Source: Streptomyces pseudovenezuelae | GTDB taxonomy: Bacteria; Actinomycetota; Actinomycetes; Streptomycetales; Streptomycetaceae | Assembly (NCBI RefSeq): GCF_001513955.1 | Contig: NZ_KQ948147.1 | Location: forward strand, 72,532 to 136,531 | Length of the DNA stretch: 64,000 bases | Direction of reading: 5' to 3' | In this document: positions 1-7,729 of the stretch, piece after piece | Position numbering within the stretch: the first letter of the stretch is position 1 | How the letters are laid out: each line of letters starts with the position of its first letter | Made by a program: the position numbers and the translations under genes | The notes under the pieces: generated by a model | What the model saw: the letters and a program-made list of their open reading frames with translations, nothing else | Told to the model about the DNA's origin: nothing | Databases searched by the model: none

Positions 1-848
1 TGCCCGATCCAGCGCAGCCTCAACTCGCCGACCCCGCGCACCCCTTCGACCTCCCGCAGCGCGACCTCGGCCCGGTCCACGAGGGCCGGGTCGACGGCGT
101 CGAGCACCCGCCGGAACACCTCGCGCGCCGCGTCCCGCAGGACCAGCGTGATGGCGGCCGTGATCGCCAACCCCACGATCGGGTCGGCGAGTTGCCAGCC
201 CAGGGCCGAGCCGCCGGCCCCGACGAGCACGGCCAGCGAGGTGAACCCGTCGGTGCGGGCGTGCAGTCCGTCCGCCACCAGCGCCGCCGAGCCGATGTCC
301 CGGCCCACCCGGATGCGGTAGCGGGCGACCCACTCGTTGCCCACGAAGCCCACCAGCGCGGCCGCGGCGACCGCCGGGACGTGCGCCACGGGACGCGGAT
401 CGAGCAGCCGGTCGATCGCCACCCACCCCGCGAAGGCGGCGCTCGCGGCGATCGTCAGCACGATCACGATGCCCGCGAGATCCTCGGCACGGCCGTAGCC
501 GTACGTGAAACGGCGGGTCGCCGCACGCCGGCCCAGCACGAAGGCGATGCCCAGCGGCAGGGCGGTCAGCGCGTCCGCCGCGTTGTGCACCGTGTCGCCG
601 AGCAGGGCGACGGAACCGGACACCGCCACGACGGCCGCCTGCGCCAGGGCCGTGACCCCCAGCACCGCCAGCGAGACCCACAGGGCCCGCATGCCGCGGG
701 CGGAGGACTCCAGGGCGGAGTCGAGCTTGTCCGCGGTCTCGTGGGAGTGGGGGGTGAGGAGGTGGGCGAGGCGGTGACGGAAGCCATGGCGTCGGTGCTC
801 GTGCCCGTGCGGATGGCCGTGCTCGTGCCCGTGCTCGTGGTCGCTCAC
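1..848 (-). CDS. Cation diffusion facilitator (CDF) metal efflux transporter, C-terminus cut by window edge
   Basis: Reading the minus strand from a GTG at 848 gives a protein that opens with a His-rich tail (repeated HEHGH-type triplets), as expected for cytoplasmic metal binding. Several hydrophobic helices follow, with the CDF signature GDTVHNAAD in helix 2 and the related metal-site segment LVADGLHARTDGF in helix 5. The cytoplasmic domain then begins and runs off the left edge. A GGAAGG Shine-Dalgarno lies 8 nt before the GTG. CDF proteins are membrane antiporters that export Zn, Co, Fe or similar divalent metals in exchange for protons. The gene is divergent from an ArsR-type repressor 63 bp away, so metal-responsive control is likely. 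The metal cannot be read from the sequence. Confidence 0.85.
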   Translation of the reverse strand, partial: MSDHEHGHEHGHPHGHEHRRHGFRHRLAHLLTPHSHETADKLDSALESSARGMRALWVSLAVLGVTALAQAAVVAVSGSVALLGDTVHNAADALTALPLGIAFVLGRRAATRRFTYGYGRAEDLAGIVIVLTIAASAAFAGWVAIDRLLDPRPVAHVPAVAAAALVGFVGNEWVARYRIRVGRDIGSAALVADGLHARTDGFTSLAVLVGAGGSALGWQLADPIVGLAITAAITLVLRDAAREVFRRVLDAVDPALVDRAEVALREVEGVRGVGELRLRWIG

Positions 849-905
849 GTGGTGCCCCTTCCGGTGCGCGCGGTGGTGGACGTACCGCGCCCACGGAGCC
901 ATTAT

Positions 906-921
906 GTGCGTATGAGCGCAC
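906..921. promoter_or_regulatory. Candidate ArsR operator overlapping the repressor start
   Basis: An inverted repeat GTGCG-N6-CGCAC spans the divergent promoter region and overlaps the first ATG (912) of the ArsR gene. ArsR/SmtB repressors usually bind an imperfect 12-2-12 palindrome in such a spacer, so this is a plausible but short candidate. If the site is functional the real start may be the second in-frame ATG at 924. Confidence 0.3.
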
Positions 922-1271
922 GCATGCACCTATCAACTGCGCACGATGCGCACCCGCGCACCCCCGGCGAGGAACAGTTCGCGCTCGCCGCCGAGATCCT
1001 CGCGCTGCTCGGCGACCGCACCCGCCTCACCCTCCTGCACGCCCTGGCCGGGGGAGAGGCCGATGTCACCACCCTCACCGAGGCGTGCGGGGCGGCCCGG
1101 CCGGCCGTCAGCCAGCATCTGGCGCGGCTCCGGCTGGCCGGACTGGTGAACACGCGCAAGGACGGGCGCCGGGTGATCTACACCCTGCGCGACGGGCATC
1201 TGCGCCGGCTCGTCGACGAGGCCCTGAACGTCGCCGACCACCGGCTCAGCGACCGGCCGGTGCACGACTGA
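912..1271 (+). CDS. ArsR/SmtB-family metal-responsive repressor
   Basis: A 119-residue winged-helix protein. The segment around residues 25-95 contains the ArsR core: LGDRTRLTLLHAL, then a recognition helix AARPAVSQHLARLRLAGLV, then a beta-wing KDGRRVIYTL. No ELCVCDL-type Cys pair is present in the recognition region; one Cys sits just before the recognition helix, and the His-containing N- and C-termini (MHLSTAHDAHP; ADHRL...PVHD) could hold a metal site. The gene is divergent from the CDF exporter, the usual arrangement for a sensor that derepresses its exporter when metal binds. ATG 912 is chosen; ATG 924 is the alternative. It converges on pobA with a 4-bp gap. Confidence 0.85.
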   Translation: MSARMHLSTAHDAHPRTPGEEQFALAAEILALLGDRTRLTLLHALAGGEADVTTLTEACGAARPAVSQHLARLRLAGLVNTRKDGRRVIYTLRDGHLRRLVDEALNVADHRLSDRPVHD

Positions 1272-1275
1272 GGGA

Positions 1276-2487
1276 TCAGTACGCGGCCGCCGTGCCGAGA
1301 TACTGCTCCGCGAAGGCCGCCGCGGCCGCCGGTGAGGTGAACAGGCGGCGGAGGCGGGCGAAGGTGGTGCCCGCACGGTACTCGTCGCCCGACGAGGTGC
1401 CGTGGTAGACCTCCGAGAGCCACTGGGAGAACTCCTGGTAGTCCCACACGCGCCGCAGACACGCCTGTGAGTAGCCGTCGAGGCCGCTGCCGTCGTCCTT
1501 GTCGAGATAGGCGACGAGCGCGTCGCCGAGCAGGAAGGCGTCGTGCAGGGCGAGGTTCATGCCCTTGGCCGCTATGGGCGCGGTGAGGTGGGCGGAGTCC
1601 CCCGCGAGGAAGAGGCGGCCGTACGTCATGGGCTCGACGACGTAGTTGTGCATGTCGAGGACGCGCTTCTCGATCAACGGCCCCTCGGTGAGCGGCGCGC
1701 TGCCCTCCGCGCCCAGCCGCTGCTGGAGTTCGGCCCAGACGCGGTCGTGGGACCAGTTGTCGGGGTCGTCGCCGGGCGGGCACTCCAGGTAGTAGCGGGT
1801 TACCTCGGGGCTGCGGGCCATGTGCCCCGCGAAGCCGCTCGGGTGGATGCCGAACAGGACGCAGTCGGAGGACGGCGGCGCCTGGGCGAGCAGGGCCAGC
1901 CAGCCGATGCCGTAGTCGTGCCGGGCGATGCGCGTGGTCTCGGGAAGCACGGTGCGGCTCACCCCGCGGGCCCCGTCGCAGCCGGCCACGAACTCGCACT
2001 CGACCAGCTGCCGTTCACCCGTGCCGGCATCGGTGTACGACACGGACGGCCGGGGCGTCTCCAGGTCGTGCAGCCGGACGTCCCGGACGCCGAAGCGGAT
2101 CTCACCGCCCCGCACGTCGGCGTACTCCCGGACCAGGTCCGTGACCAACAGGGGCTGCGGGTACACGAAGTGGTGCTGTCCCGTCAGCTCGCCGTAGGCG
2201 AAACGGAAGCGCTCGCCGGCGAAGCGGAACTCGCACTCGGTGTGCACCTGAGCGCGCTCCAGCAGGGGGTCGGCCAGACCGCGCCGCTGCAGGCCCCGTA
2301 CGGCCCACTCCTCGATGACACCGGCGCGGGGCCGCTGCTCGATGAACGCGCGGGTCTCCGCCTCCAGGACGAGGCAGTCCACGCCCGCGGCCCGAAGGAT
2401 GTTGCCGATCGTCAGTCCGGCCGGCCCGGCACCGACTATGACGACCGGAAAGCGCTGTGGCGCACCGGAGTTGGGAGGGGAGGTCAC
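1276..2487 (-). CDS. pobA: 4-hydroxybenzoate 3-monooxygenase (p-hydroxybenzoate hydroxylase)
   Basis: This 403-aa flavoprotein matches PobA in length and motif order. The FAD dinucleotide-binding GAGPAG is at residues 19-24, followed by RAGVIEEW (PobA has RAGVLE), the DG motif in VAGCDGARG, and the second FAD motif GDSAHLTAPIAAKGMNLA near residue 295. The enzyme uses NADPH and O2 to convert 4-hydroxybenzoate to protocatechuate, which enters the beta-ketoadipate pathway. It acts in the cytoplasm. No pobR or pca genes are beside it. The start is a GTG without a Shine-Dalgarno and 6 nt after a -10-like hexamer, suggesting a leaderless mRNA. Confidence 0.93.
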   Translation of the reverse strand: MTSPPNSGAPQRFPVVIVGAGPAGLTIGNILRAAGVDCLVLEAETRAFIEQRPRAGVIEEWAVRGLQRRGLADPLLERAQVHTECEFRFAGERFRFAYGELTGQHHFVYPQPLLVTDLVREYADVRGGEIRFGVRDVRLHDLETPRPSVSYTDAGTGERQLVECEFVAGCDGARGVSRTVLPETTRIARHDYGIGWLALLAQAPPSSDCVLFGIHPSGFAGHMARSPEVTRYYLECPPGDDPDNWSHDRVWAELQQRLGAEGSAPLTEGPLIEKRVLDMHNYVVEPMTYGRLFLAGDSAHLTAPIAAKGMNLALHDAFLLGDALVAYLDKDDGSGLDGYSQACLRRVWDYQEFSQWLSEVYHGTSSGDEYRAGTTFARLRRLFTSPAAAAAFAEQYLGTAAAY

Positions 2488-2493
2488 CCGGAC

Positions 2494-2499
2494 ATTATG
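2494..2499 (-). promoter_or_regulatory. -10 element of pobA, probable leaderless promoter
   Basis: On the minus strand CATAAT lies 6 nt before the pobA GTG start and is the only AT-rich stretch in the area. Transcription starting about 7 nt downstream would begin at or within the start codon. The -35 position falls inside the CCGCG tandem repeat next to it. Confidence 0.5.
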
Positions 2500-2505
2500 T
2501 CGGCG

Positions 2506-2571
2506 CCGCGCCGCGCCGCGCCGCGCCGCGGCGGGGGCGGGGGCGGGGGCGGGTGCCGGGTGCCGGGTGCC
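2506..2571. repeat. Three abutting microsatellites: (CCGCG)5, GCGGGG x3-4, TGCCGGG x2-3
   Basis: Positions 2506-2530 hold five perfect CCGCG pentamers. Hexamers of GCGGGG follow (about 2531-2553), then TGCCGGG heptamers (about 2554-2571). The block fills the spacer between pobA and the permease. The G-runs on the plus strand could form a quadruplex. It is non-coding. Confidence 0.85.
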
Positions 2572-2592
2572 GCCCCACGCGGAGGCACCCGG
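2563..2592 (-). terminator. Hairpin downstream of the APC permease
   Basis: CCGGGTGCC (2563-2571) and GGCACCCGG (2584-2592) form a perfect 9-bp stem with a 12-nt loop, starting 10 bp beyond the permease stop codon. There is no U-tract, as is common for Streptomyces terminators. Confidence 0.5.
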
Positions 2593-2602
2593 TCCGCCTG
2601 CC

Positions 2603-4243
2603 TCAGTGCGCGGGCGCGTCGGTGACGACGACCTCGTCGATGCTGCGCTCGATCTCCGCGACCGGGGACGCGGTGGCCCGCGCCCAGTAGTAGATCGCGA
2701 GGGAGAAGGCGGCGATCAGCAGGATGTCCCACCACAGGCCGATCCGGCCCGAGCCGCCGCCGAAGCCGCCCTGCCAGGAGATCAGGCCCAGGCCCACCAG
2801 ATGGACCGGCAGCCACTGGGCCGCCCTCCAGTCCAGGCGGGGCGCGTCGGGCAGCCCCTTGGCGAGGGCGTAGCGCGCGTAACCGCCGAGCAGCGCGTAG
2901 CCGAGGACGATCGCCACGCCCAGCCGCCACAGGGTGTGCCAACCCGCCCAGTAGATGATGAGGTTGGCCACCACGAAGGACACCGGCGACAGGACCGAGC
3001 CGGCGGGCAGCCGGTAGGGGCGCTCGTGATGGGGCAGGCGGTCGGCGAAGACGCCGTACGCCAGCGGGGCGCCCGCGTACATCAGGACGCTCGCCGAGGT
3101 GATGAAGCCGACCAGCTGCTGCCAGCTCGGGAAGGGCAGGAAGCAGACCACGCCGGTCACGAAGGAGATCGTGAGGCCGAACCAGGGCACGCCCCGCCGG
3201 TCGGTCCGCTCGAACAGCCTGGGCGCGTAGCCGTTCCTGGACAGACCGTAGGAGACCCGGGAGGTCGCGGTCGTGTAGATGAGACCGGTGCCGGCCGGCG
3301 AGATCACGGCGTCCAGGTACAGCACCACGCTCAGCCAGCCCAGGCCGACCAGGGTCGCCAGACCGGCCCAGGGGCCGCTGATGCCCGCGTAGTCGAGTCT
3401 CGCCCAGCCGTGCGCGAACGTACTGTGCGGCAGCGCGCCGATGAACACGATCTGGAGCAGCACGTAGACGACCGCGCCGATCGCGACCGAGCCGATGGTC
3501 GCGCGCGGCAGGTCACGCCTGGGGTTGCGGCTCTCGCCCGCCAGCTGGATGGCCTGCTCGAAGCCCAGCAGGGCGAAGATGATGCCGCTGGTGCTGATCG
3601 CGCTCAGCACGCCCTTGGCGCCGAACGGCGCGAAGCCCTCCGAGTGGAAGTTGCCCGGGTGGAAGTTGCCGATCGCGATGATGAAGATGGCCGCCAGCGG
3701 CACCGCGATCTTCCACCAGGTGGCCGCGCTGTTGGTGTGCGCGAGCGCCCGCACGCCGAGGAAGTTGACGACCACGAAGACCGCCATGAGGAGCACGGCG
3801 ACGAGGAATCCGCTCGTGGTGAGCGTCTTGTCCGCGTGCTGGAACCCCTGCGCCCACGACCAGTGACCGGCGTAACCGATCATCGCCTCGACCTCGATCG
3901 GCGCCACGGTCGCCGCCTGGAGCCAGGAGAACCAGCCGAAGGACATTCCGGCGAGGCCGCCGAAAGCGTAATGCGGATACCGGGCGGTGCCGCCCGCCAC
4001 CGGGAACATTCCGCCGAGTTCCGCGTGGACGAGGGCGAGCAGCACGATGGCGGCCGCGCCGATCACCCAGGAGATCACGGCCGCGGGGCCGGCCACGACG
4101 ACCGCCTCCTGGGCGCCGTAGAGCCAGCCCGAGCCGATGATGGAGCCCACCGAGGCCCACATGAGCCCGATCAGCCCCACGTCCCGTCGCAGGCCGCCGC
4201 CCGACGTGCCCTTTGTCCCCGGTGCTGAATCGACGCTTACCAT
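2603..4243 (-). CDS. APC-superfamily amino acid permease
   Basis: A 546-aa integral membrane protein with 12 or more hydrophobic helices. The first helix has GLIGLMWASVGSIIGSGWLYGA, where the GSxxGSG-type unwound segment binds the substrate carboxylate in APC transporters. Helix 6 has the typical GFEQAIQLAGESRNPRRDLPRA. Length and pattern resemble large acidic-amino-acid or broad-range permeases; the substrate cannot be assigned. The ATG start has GAGAGG about 11 nt upstream and lies in an AT-rich leader. Hairpins bound the unit on both sides (2563-2592 and 4306-4332), so it is probably monocistronic. Confidence 0.85.
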   Translation of the reverse strand: MVSVDSAPGTKGTSGGGLRRDVGLIGLMWASVGSIIGSGWLYGAQEAVVVAGPAAVISWVIGAAAIVLLALVHAELGGMFPVAGGTARYPHYAFGGLAGMSFGWFSWLQAATVAPIEVEAMIGYAGHWSWAQGFQHADKTLTTSGFLVAVLLMAVFVVVNFLGVRALAHTNSAATWWKIAVPLAAIFIIAIGNFHPGNFHSEGFAPFGAKGVLSAISTSGIIFALLGFEQAIQLAGESRNPRRDLPRATIGSVAIGAVVYVLLQIVFIGALPHSTFAHGWARLDYAGISGPWAGLATLVGLGWLSVVLYLDAVISPAGTGLIYTTATSRVSYGLSRNGYAPRLFERTDRRGVPWFGLTISFVTGVVCFLPFPSWQQLVGFITSASVLMYAGAPLAYGVFADRLPHHERPYRLPAGSVLSPVSFVVANLIIYWAGWHTLWRLGVAIVLGYALLGGYARYALAKGLPDAPRLDWRAAQWLPVHLVGLGLISWQGGFGGGSGRIGLWWDILLIAAFSLAIYYWARATASPVAEIERSIDEVVVTDAPAH

Positions 4244-4305
4244 AAATTAAGGGGCCTCTCACGAATTACATACATTTACTGTGTGAGCAGCCCCAGATTA
4301 CGAAT

Positions 4306-4332
4306 CAACCGCCTTTGGATTAAAGGCGGTTG
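4306..4332 (-). terminator. Perfect 11-bp hairpin terminator after the CoA-binding gene
   Basis: CAACCGCCTTT (4306-4316) pairs with AAAGGCGGTTG (4322-4332) around a 5-nt loop. It lies 70 bp downstream of the minus-strand CoA-binding gene and just upstream of the permease, so it most likely ends the former transcript. Confidence 0.65.
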
Positions 4333-4401
4333 TCGTATGTTTGACTTCTCCGCGGGGAATTCCTTGCGATGTTTCAGGAATTCGGGGGAGGGGTGATGCC
4401 A

Positions 4402-4809
4402 TCAGTCCAGGCGGGGGATCTCGATCGCCGGGCACCTGTCCATGACCATATCGAGGCCGGCGGCGCGGGTGCGGTCGTAGGCCGCCTCGTCGATGACGTC
4501 CAGCTGGAACCACACGGCCTTCGCGCCCTTGGCCACGGCCTCGTCGGCGACCGGTCCCGCCAGGTCGCTGTTGACGAACACGTCGACCACGTCCACCGCG
4601 AAGGGGATGTCGGCGAGGGAGGCGTACCCCTGCTCGCCGTGCACGGTCTCCGCCTTGGGGTGGACCGGCACGATCCGCTTGCCGTGGCGCTGGAGCACCT
4701 CGGCGACGCGGTAGGCCGCGCGCCCCTGATTCGACGACAGGCCCACGACGGCCCAGGTGTCGCCGAGTTCGGTGAGGATCTTACGGATGGTCGCTCGGTC
4801 GCCGTACAC
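4402..4809 (-). CDS. CoA-binding (Rossmann fold, YccU-like) protein
   Basis: A 135-aa single-domain protein of the CoA_binding_2 type. It shows a Rossmann glycine-containing motif (WAVVGLSSNQGRAAYRVAEVL), the strand-turn KRIVPVHPKAETVHG, and VDVVDVFVNSD, all typical of the family and matching its usual length. The family binds CoA, but no reaction is established for single-domain members. The GTG at 4809 follows AGGAGATCCACC, a strong Shine-Dalgarno. A longer in-frame reading upstream is antisense to ppk2 and was rejected. It is divergent from ppk2. Confidence 0.85.
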   Translation of the reverse strand: MYGDRATIRKILTELGDTWAVVGLSSNQGRAAYRVAEVLQRHGKRIVPVHPKAETVHGEQGYASLADIPFAVDVVDVFVNSDLAGPVADEAVAKGAKAVWFQLDVIDEAAYDRTRAAGLDMVMDRCPAIEIPRLD

Positions 4810-4932
4810 GGTGGATCTCCTAGGGGCGGGGGCATCGGCATGGAGGGAACACCGGCCGCCGTCCTGGTCTTCCCGGCGCCGACGGGCCTTCGGCGTGCGC
4901 GCTCCCGTGGCGGAAAGTACGGTGGCGGCCAG

Positions 4933-4972
4933 GTGTCCGACCTCGGACACGGGACGGCTGCCCGGCAGCCGT
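4933..4972. promoter_or_regulatory. Two consecutive inverted repeats in the ppk2 leader
   Basis: GTGTCCGA-CC-TCGGACAC (4933-4950) is an 18-bp palindrome with 8-bp arms. It is followed by ACGGCTGC-CCG-GCAGCCGT (4954-4972), also with 8-bp arms. Both sit in the spacer between the CoA-binding gene and ppk2, just before the ppk2 ribosome-binding site at 4981. They could be operators or an RNA structure that hides the start. Confidence 0.55.
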
Positions 4973-4989
4973 CGGAGGGTGGAGGCGGC

Positions 4990-5793
4990 ATGACCGAGAA
5001 GGGCGCGGAGAAGCTGACGCGCAAGACCTACGAGAAGGAACTGCTGCGTCTGCAGACGGAGTTGGTGAAGCTCCAGGAGTGGGTGCGGGCCGAGGGCGCC
5101 CGGATGGTCGTCGTCTTCGAGGGCCGGGACGCGGCGGGCAAGGGCGGCACCATCAAACGGGTCGCCGAGCACCTCAACCCCCGCGTCGCCCGGATCGCGG
5201 CGCTGCCGAAGCCGACCGAGCGCGAGCGCAGCCAGTGGTACTTCCAGCGGTACGTCGAGCACCTGCCCGCGGCCGGCGAGATCGTGCTGTTCGACCGCTC
5301 CTGGTACAACCGGGCCGGCGTCGAGCACGTGATGGGCTTCTGCACCAAGGAGGAGCACCAGCTGTTCCTGCGCCATTGCCCGATCTTCGAGCGGATGCTC
5401 GTCGAGGCCGGGATCGTGCTGCGCAAGTACTGGTTCTCGGTGAGCGACACCGAGCAGCAGGAGCGGTTCCGCAAGCGTCTGGAGGACCCGCTGCGGCGCT
5501 GGAAGCTGTCACCGATGGACCTGGAGTCCATCACCCACTGGGAGGCGTACTCCCGGGCCAAGGACGAGATGCTGGTGCACACCGACATCGCGGAGGCGCC
5601 GTGGTTCGTCGTGGAGAGCGACGACAAACGCCGGGCACGGCTGAACATGATCGCCCACCTGCTCGGCTCCGTGCCGTACCGCGAGGTGCCGCCGCCGGTC
5701 CTCGAACTGCCCGAGCGGCCGAAGTCGACCGGGTACGAGCGCCCGCCGCGTGATCTGCAGACCTACGTCCCCGACCACGCGGCGAGTCTCTGA
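4990..5793 (+). CDS. ppk2: Polyphosphate kinase 2
   Basis: A 267-aa PPK2-family enzyme. The Walker A-like loop GRDAAGKGG is at residues 45-53, and the Walker B/lid motif FDRSWYNR at 101-108. The conserved PTERERSQWYFQRY and DLESITHWEAYSRAKDEM follow. PPK2 transfers phosphate between polyphosphate and nucleotides, usually making GTP/ATP from GDP/ADP, in the cytoplasm. The length fits single-domain class I PPK2. The start at 4990 has GGAGG 4 nt before it; a long upstream extension in frame is antisense to the CoA-binding gene. It converges on a universal stress protein with a 10-bp gap, consistent with a stress-energy role. Confidence 0.93.
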   Translation: MTEKGAEKLTRKTYEKELLRLQTELVKLQEWVRAEGARMVVVFEGRDAAGKGGTIKRVAEHLNPRVARIAALPKPTERERSQWYFQRYVEHLPAAGEIVLFDRSWYNRAGVEHVMGFCTKEEHQLFLRHCPIFERMLVEAGIVLRKYWFSVSDTEQQERFRKRLEDPLRRWKLSPMDLESITHWEAYSRAKDEMLVHTDIAEAPWFVVESDDKRRARLNMIAHLLGSVPYREVPPPVLELPERPKSTGYERPPRDLQTYVPDHAASL

Positions 5794-5803
5794 GCGCAGC
5801 CGC

Positions 5804-6676
5804 TCACCCCGCCTCGGGCACGATCGCGACCGGGCAGGCGGAGTGGTGCAGCGCCCGGTGGGCCACCCGGCCCAGCTGGAGCCCGAAGTGCCGGGGCCGG
5901 CGCCTGGCGCCCACGACCAGCAGGTCGGCGTGGCGCGAGGCGCCGACCAGCACCGCCCCGGCGGGGCCCTCGACCGTACGGCGCCGCAGCTCGGCGCCGC
6001 CGGGCGCGTCCCGGAGCGCCGCGTCCAGGGCCTCGACCGCCTGCCGCTCGTGCAGCCGGGCGGTTTCCCCGGTCAGCAGCGCGTCGTCGGTGCTCTCGTG
6101 TGCCGGGCAACGCCAGGCCCGTATCGCCTCCACCGGCACCCCGCGCCGCGCGGCCTCCTCGACGGCGAAGGCCAGGGCCGAACTCGTCCGGTCACCGGCC
6201 CCGACGACGACGAGGCCGTCCCGCCCGGCCCGGACCCGGTTGTCGTGGCTGCCCCGGACGACGATCACCGGGCAGTGCGCGTGCCCCGCCACGGTCAGGC
6301 TGACCGAACCCAGCAGCGCCTCGGCCATGCCGCCGCGGCCACGGGTGCCGGTCACCAGCGCACAGGCGCCGCGGCTCTCCCGCACCAGCGCGTACTCGGG
6401 CTCCTCGAAGACCACCTCGGCGGTCACCTTCAGGTCCGGGTGACGGGCGCCGGCCCGCCGGACGGCACTGTGGACCACGTGCTGCGGCAGCGCCCGGGCG
6501 GAGGGCTCGCCGAGGTCGTGGGCCAGGGCGGCGCCCTCGTAGCGTTCCCACAGGCAGGCGTTCACGATCCGCAGCGGCACACCCCTCAGGGCGGCCTCGT
6601 CGGACGCCCAGTCGACGGCCCGCAGGCTGGGCTCGGAGCCGTCGACACCGACGACGACCGGAAGATCCATCGACAT
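5804..6676 (-). CDS. Tandem universal stress protein (UspA family)
   Basis: A 290-aa protein made of two Usp domains (about residues 1-145 and 150-290). The first domain keeps an ATP-binding motif of the form G-2X-G-9X-G-S (GTRGRGGMAEALLGSVS). In the second domain this is altered (GARRRPRHFGLQLGRVAH), so only one site is likely to bind nucleotide. Tandem Usps of this type are prominent in actinobacterial dormancy regulons. Two ATGs compete (6676 and 6670). The gene starts 5 bp after the adh stop codon, so the two are co-transcribed and probably coupled. Confidence 0.9.
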   Translation of the reverse strand: MSMDLPVVVGVDGSEPSLRAVDWASDEAALRGVPLRIVNACLWERYEGAALAHDLGEPSARALPQHVVHSAVRRAGARHPDLKVTAEVVFEEPEYALVRESRGACALVTGTRGRGGMAEALLGSVSLTVAGHAHCPVIVVRGSHDNRVRAGRDGLVVVGAGDRTSSALAFAVEEAARRGVPVEAIRAWRCPAHESTDDALLTGETARLHERQAVEALDAALRDAPGGAELRRRTVEGPAGAVLVGASRHADLLVVGARRRPRHFGLQLGRVAHRALHHSACPVAIVPEAG

Positions 6677-6681
6677 CGCGC

Positions 6682-7704
6682 TCACCACCCGGCAGCGAGA
6701 TCGAAGACGATCCGGGCCCTGACCTGACCGCGCAGCACGTCCTCGATGGACTCGTTCACGGAGGCAAGCGGGCGGGTCTCGGAGATCACCCGGGTCCGGC
6801 CGGCCGCGTGCAGCTGGAAGACCTCGGCGAGATCCTGCCGGGTGCCGACGATCGAGCCGATCACGCTCGTCCCGTTCAGGACGGTGTCGAAGATCGGGAC
6901 CTGGACGGTGCCGTGCGCGGGCAGCGCGACCATGACGAGCTTGCCGCCGCGCCGGAGCCCCGAGTTGACGGCGGCGAAGGCGTCCTCGTTCACCGCGAGG
7001 GCGATCGCCGCGTGCGCTCCGCCGTACCCCTTGAGCACCTCGCCCACGTCGTGCTTGCGGGCGTCGATGACGAAGTCCGCGCCGAGTTCGGCGGCGAGTT
7101 CGAGCTTCTCGTCGGTGACGTCGATCGCGGCCACCTGGGCTCCGGCGATCTTCGCGTACTGCACGGCCAGGTGACCGAGCCCGCCGATCCCGGAGATCGC
7201 GACGAGCTGTGCGGGCCGCACACCGGCGACCTTGAGCGCCTTGTACGTGGTCACGCCCGCGCAGGTCAGCGGGGCGGCGTCGACGGCGGTGACACCGTGC
7301 GGCACCGGCTGGGCGAAGTCGGCCCGGGCCAGCATCTTCTCCGCGTAACCGCCGTCGCAGCCGTACCCGGTGTTGACCTGCAGCTCGCACAGCGTCTCCC
7401 AGCCGGACAGGCAGTGCTCGCACCGCCCGCAGGCGCTGCCCAGCCAGGGCACGGCGACCCGCTGCCCGACGGTCAGGTGGGTGACCCCCGCGCCGAGCTT
7501 CTCGACGAGGCCGACGCCCTCGTGGCCGGGCACGAAGGGCGGGTTCGGCCTGACGGGCCAGTCGCCGCGGGCGGCGTGGATGTCGGTGTGGCAGAGGCCG
7601 GAAGCCTCGACACGGACGCGGATCTGGCCGGGGCCGGGTTCGGGGTCGGGGCGTTCCTCGATGACCAGGGGCTCGCCGAAGGCTCGGACGACCGCTGCCT
7701 TCAT
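6682..7704 (-). CDS. Zinc-dependent alcohol dehydrogenase (AdhP type)
   Basis: A 340-aa medium-chain dehydrogenase. Catalytic zinc ligands are visible in SGLCHTD and GHEGVG, and the structural zinc site is the four-Cys run CGRCEHCLSGWETLC. The Rossmann motif is ISGIGGLGHLAVQYAK. It oxidises primary alcohols or reduces aldehydes with NAD(H); the size fits the tetrameric AdhP group. It is embedded between two Usp genes on the same strand (25 bp and 5 bp spacings). That suggests fermentative or redox-balancing use under oxygen limitation, controlled from the palindrome at 8706. Confidence 0.9.
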   Translation of the reverse strand: MKAAVVRAFGEPLVIEERPDPEPGPGQIRVRVEASGLCHTDIHAARGDWPVRPNPPFVPGHEGVGLVEKLGAGVTHLTVGQRVAVPWLGSACGRCEHCLSGWETLCELQVNTGYGCDGGYAEKMLARADFAQPVPHGVTAVDAAPLTCAGVTTYKALKVAGVRPAQLVAISGIGGLGHLAVQYAKIAGAQVAAIDVTDEKLELAAELGADFVIDARKHDVGEVLKGYGGAHAAIALAVNEDAFAAVNSGLRRGGKLVMVALPAHGTVQVPIFDTVLNGTSVIGSIVGTRQDLAEVFQLHAAGRTRVISETRPLASVNESIEDVLRGQVRARIVFDLAAGW

Positions 7705-7729
7705 GGTTCAACTCCTCAGGGTTGACGGG

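Noticed and set aside
192..911. Long plus-strand frame upstream of and continuous with the ArsR gene
   Set aside because: It is antisense to the CDF exporter; the ArsR family N-terminus begins near 912.
4809..5376. N-terminal extension of the CoA-binding protein on the minus strand
   Set aside because: The extension is antisense to ppk2 and has no homology-like features, and the GTG at 4809 has a strong Shine-Dalgarno.
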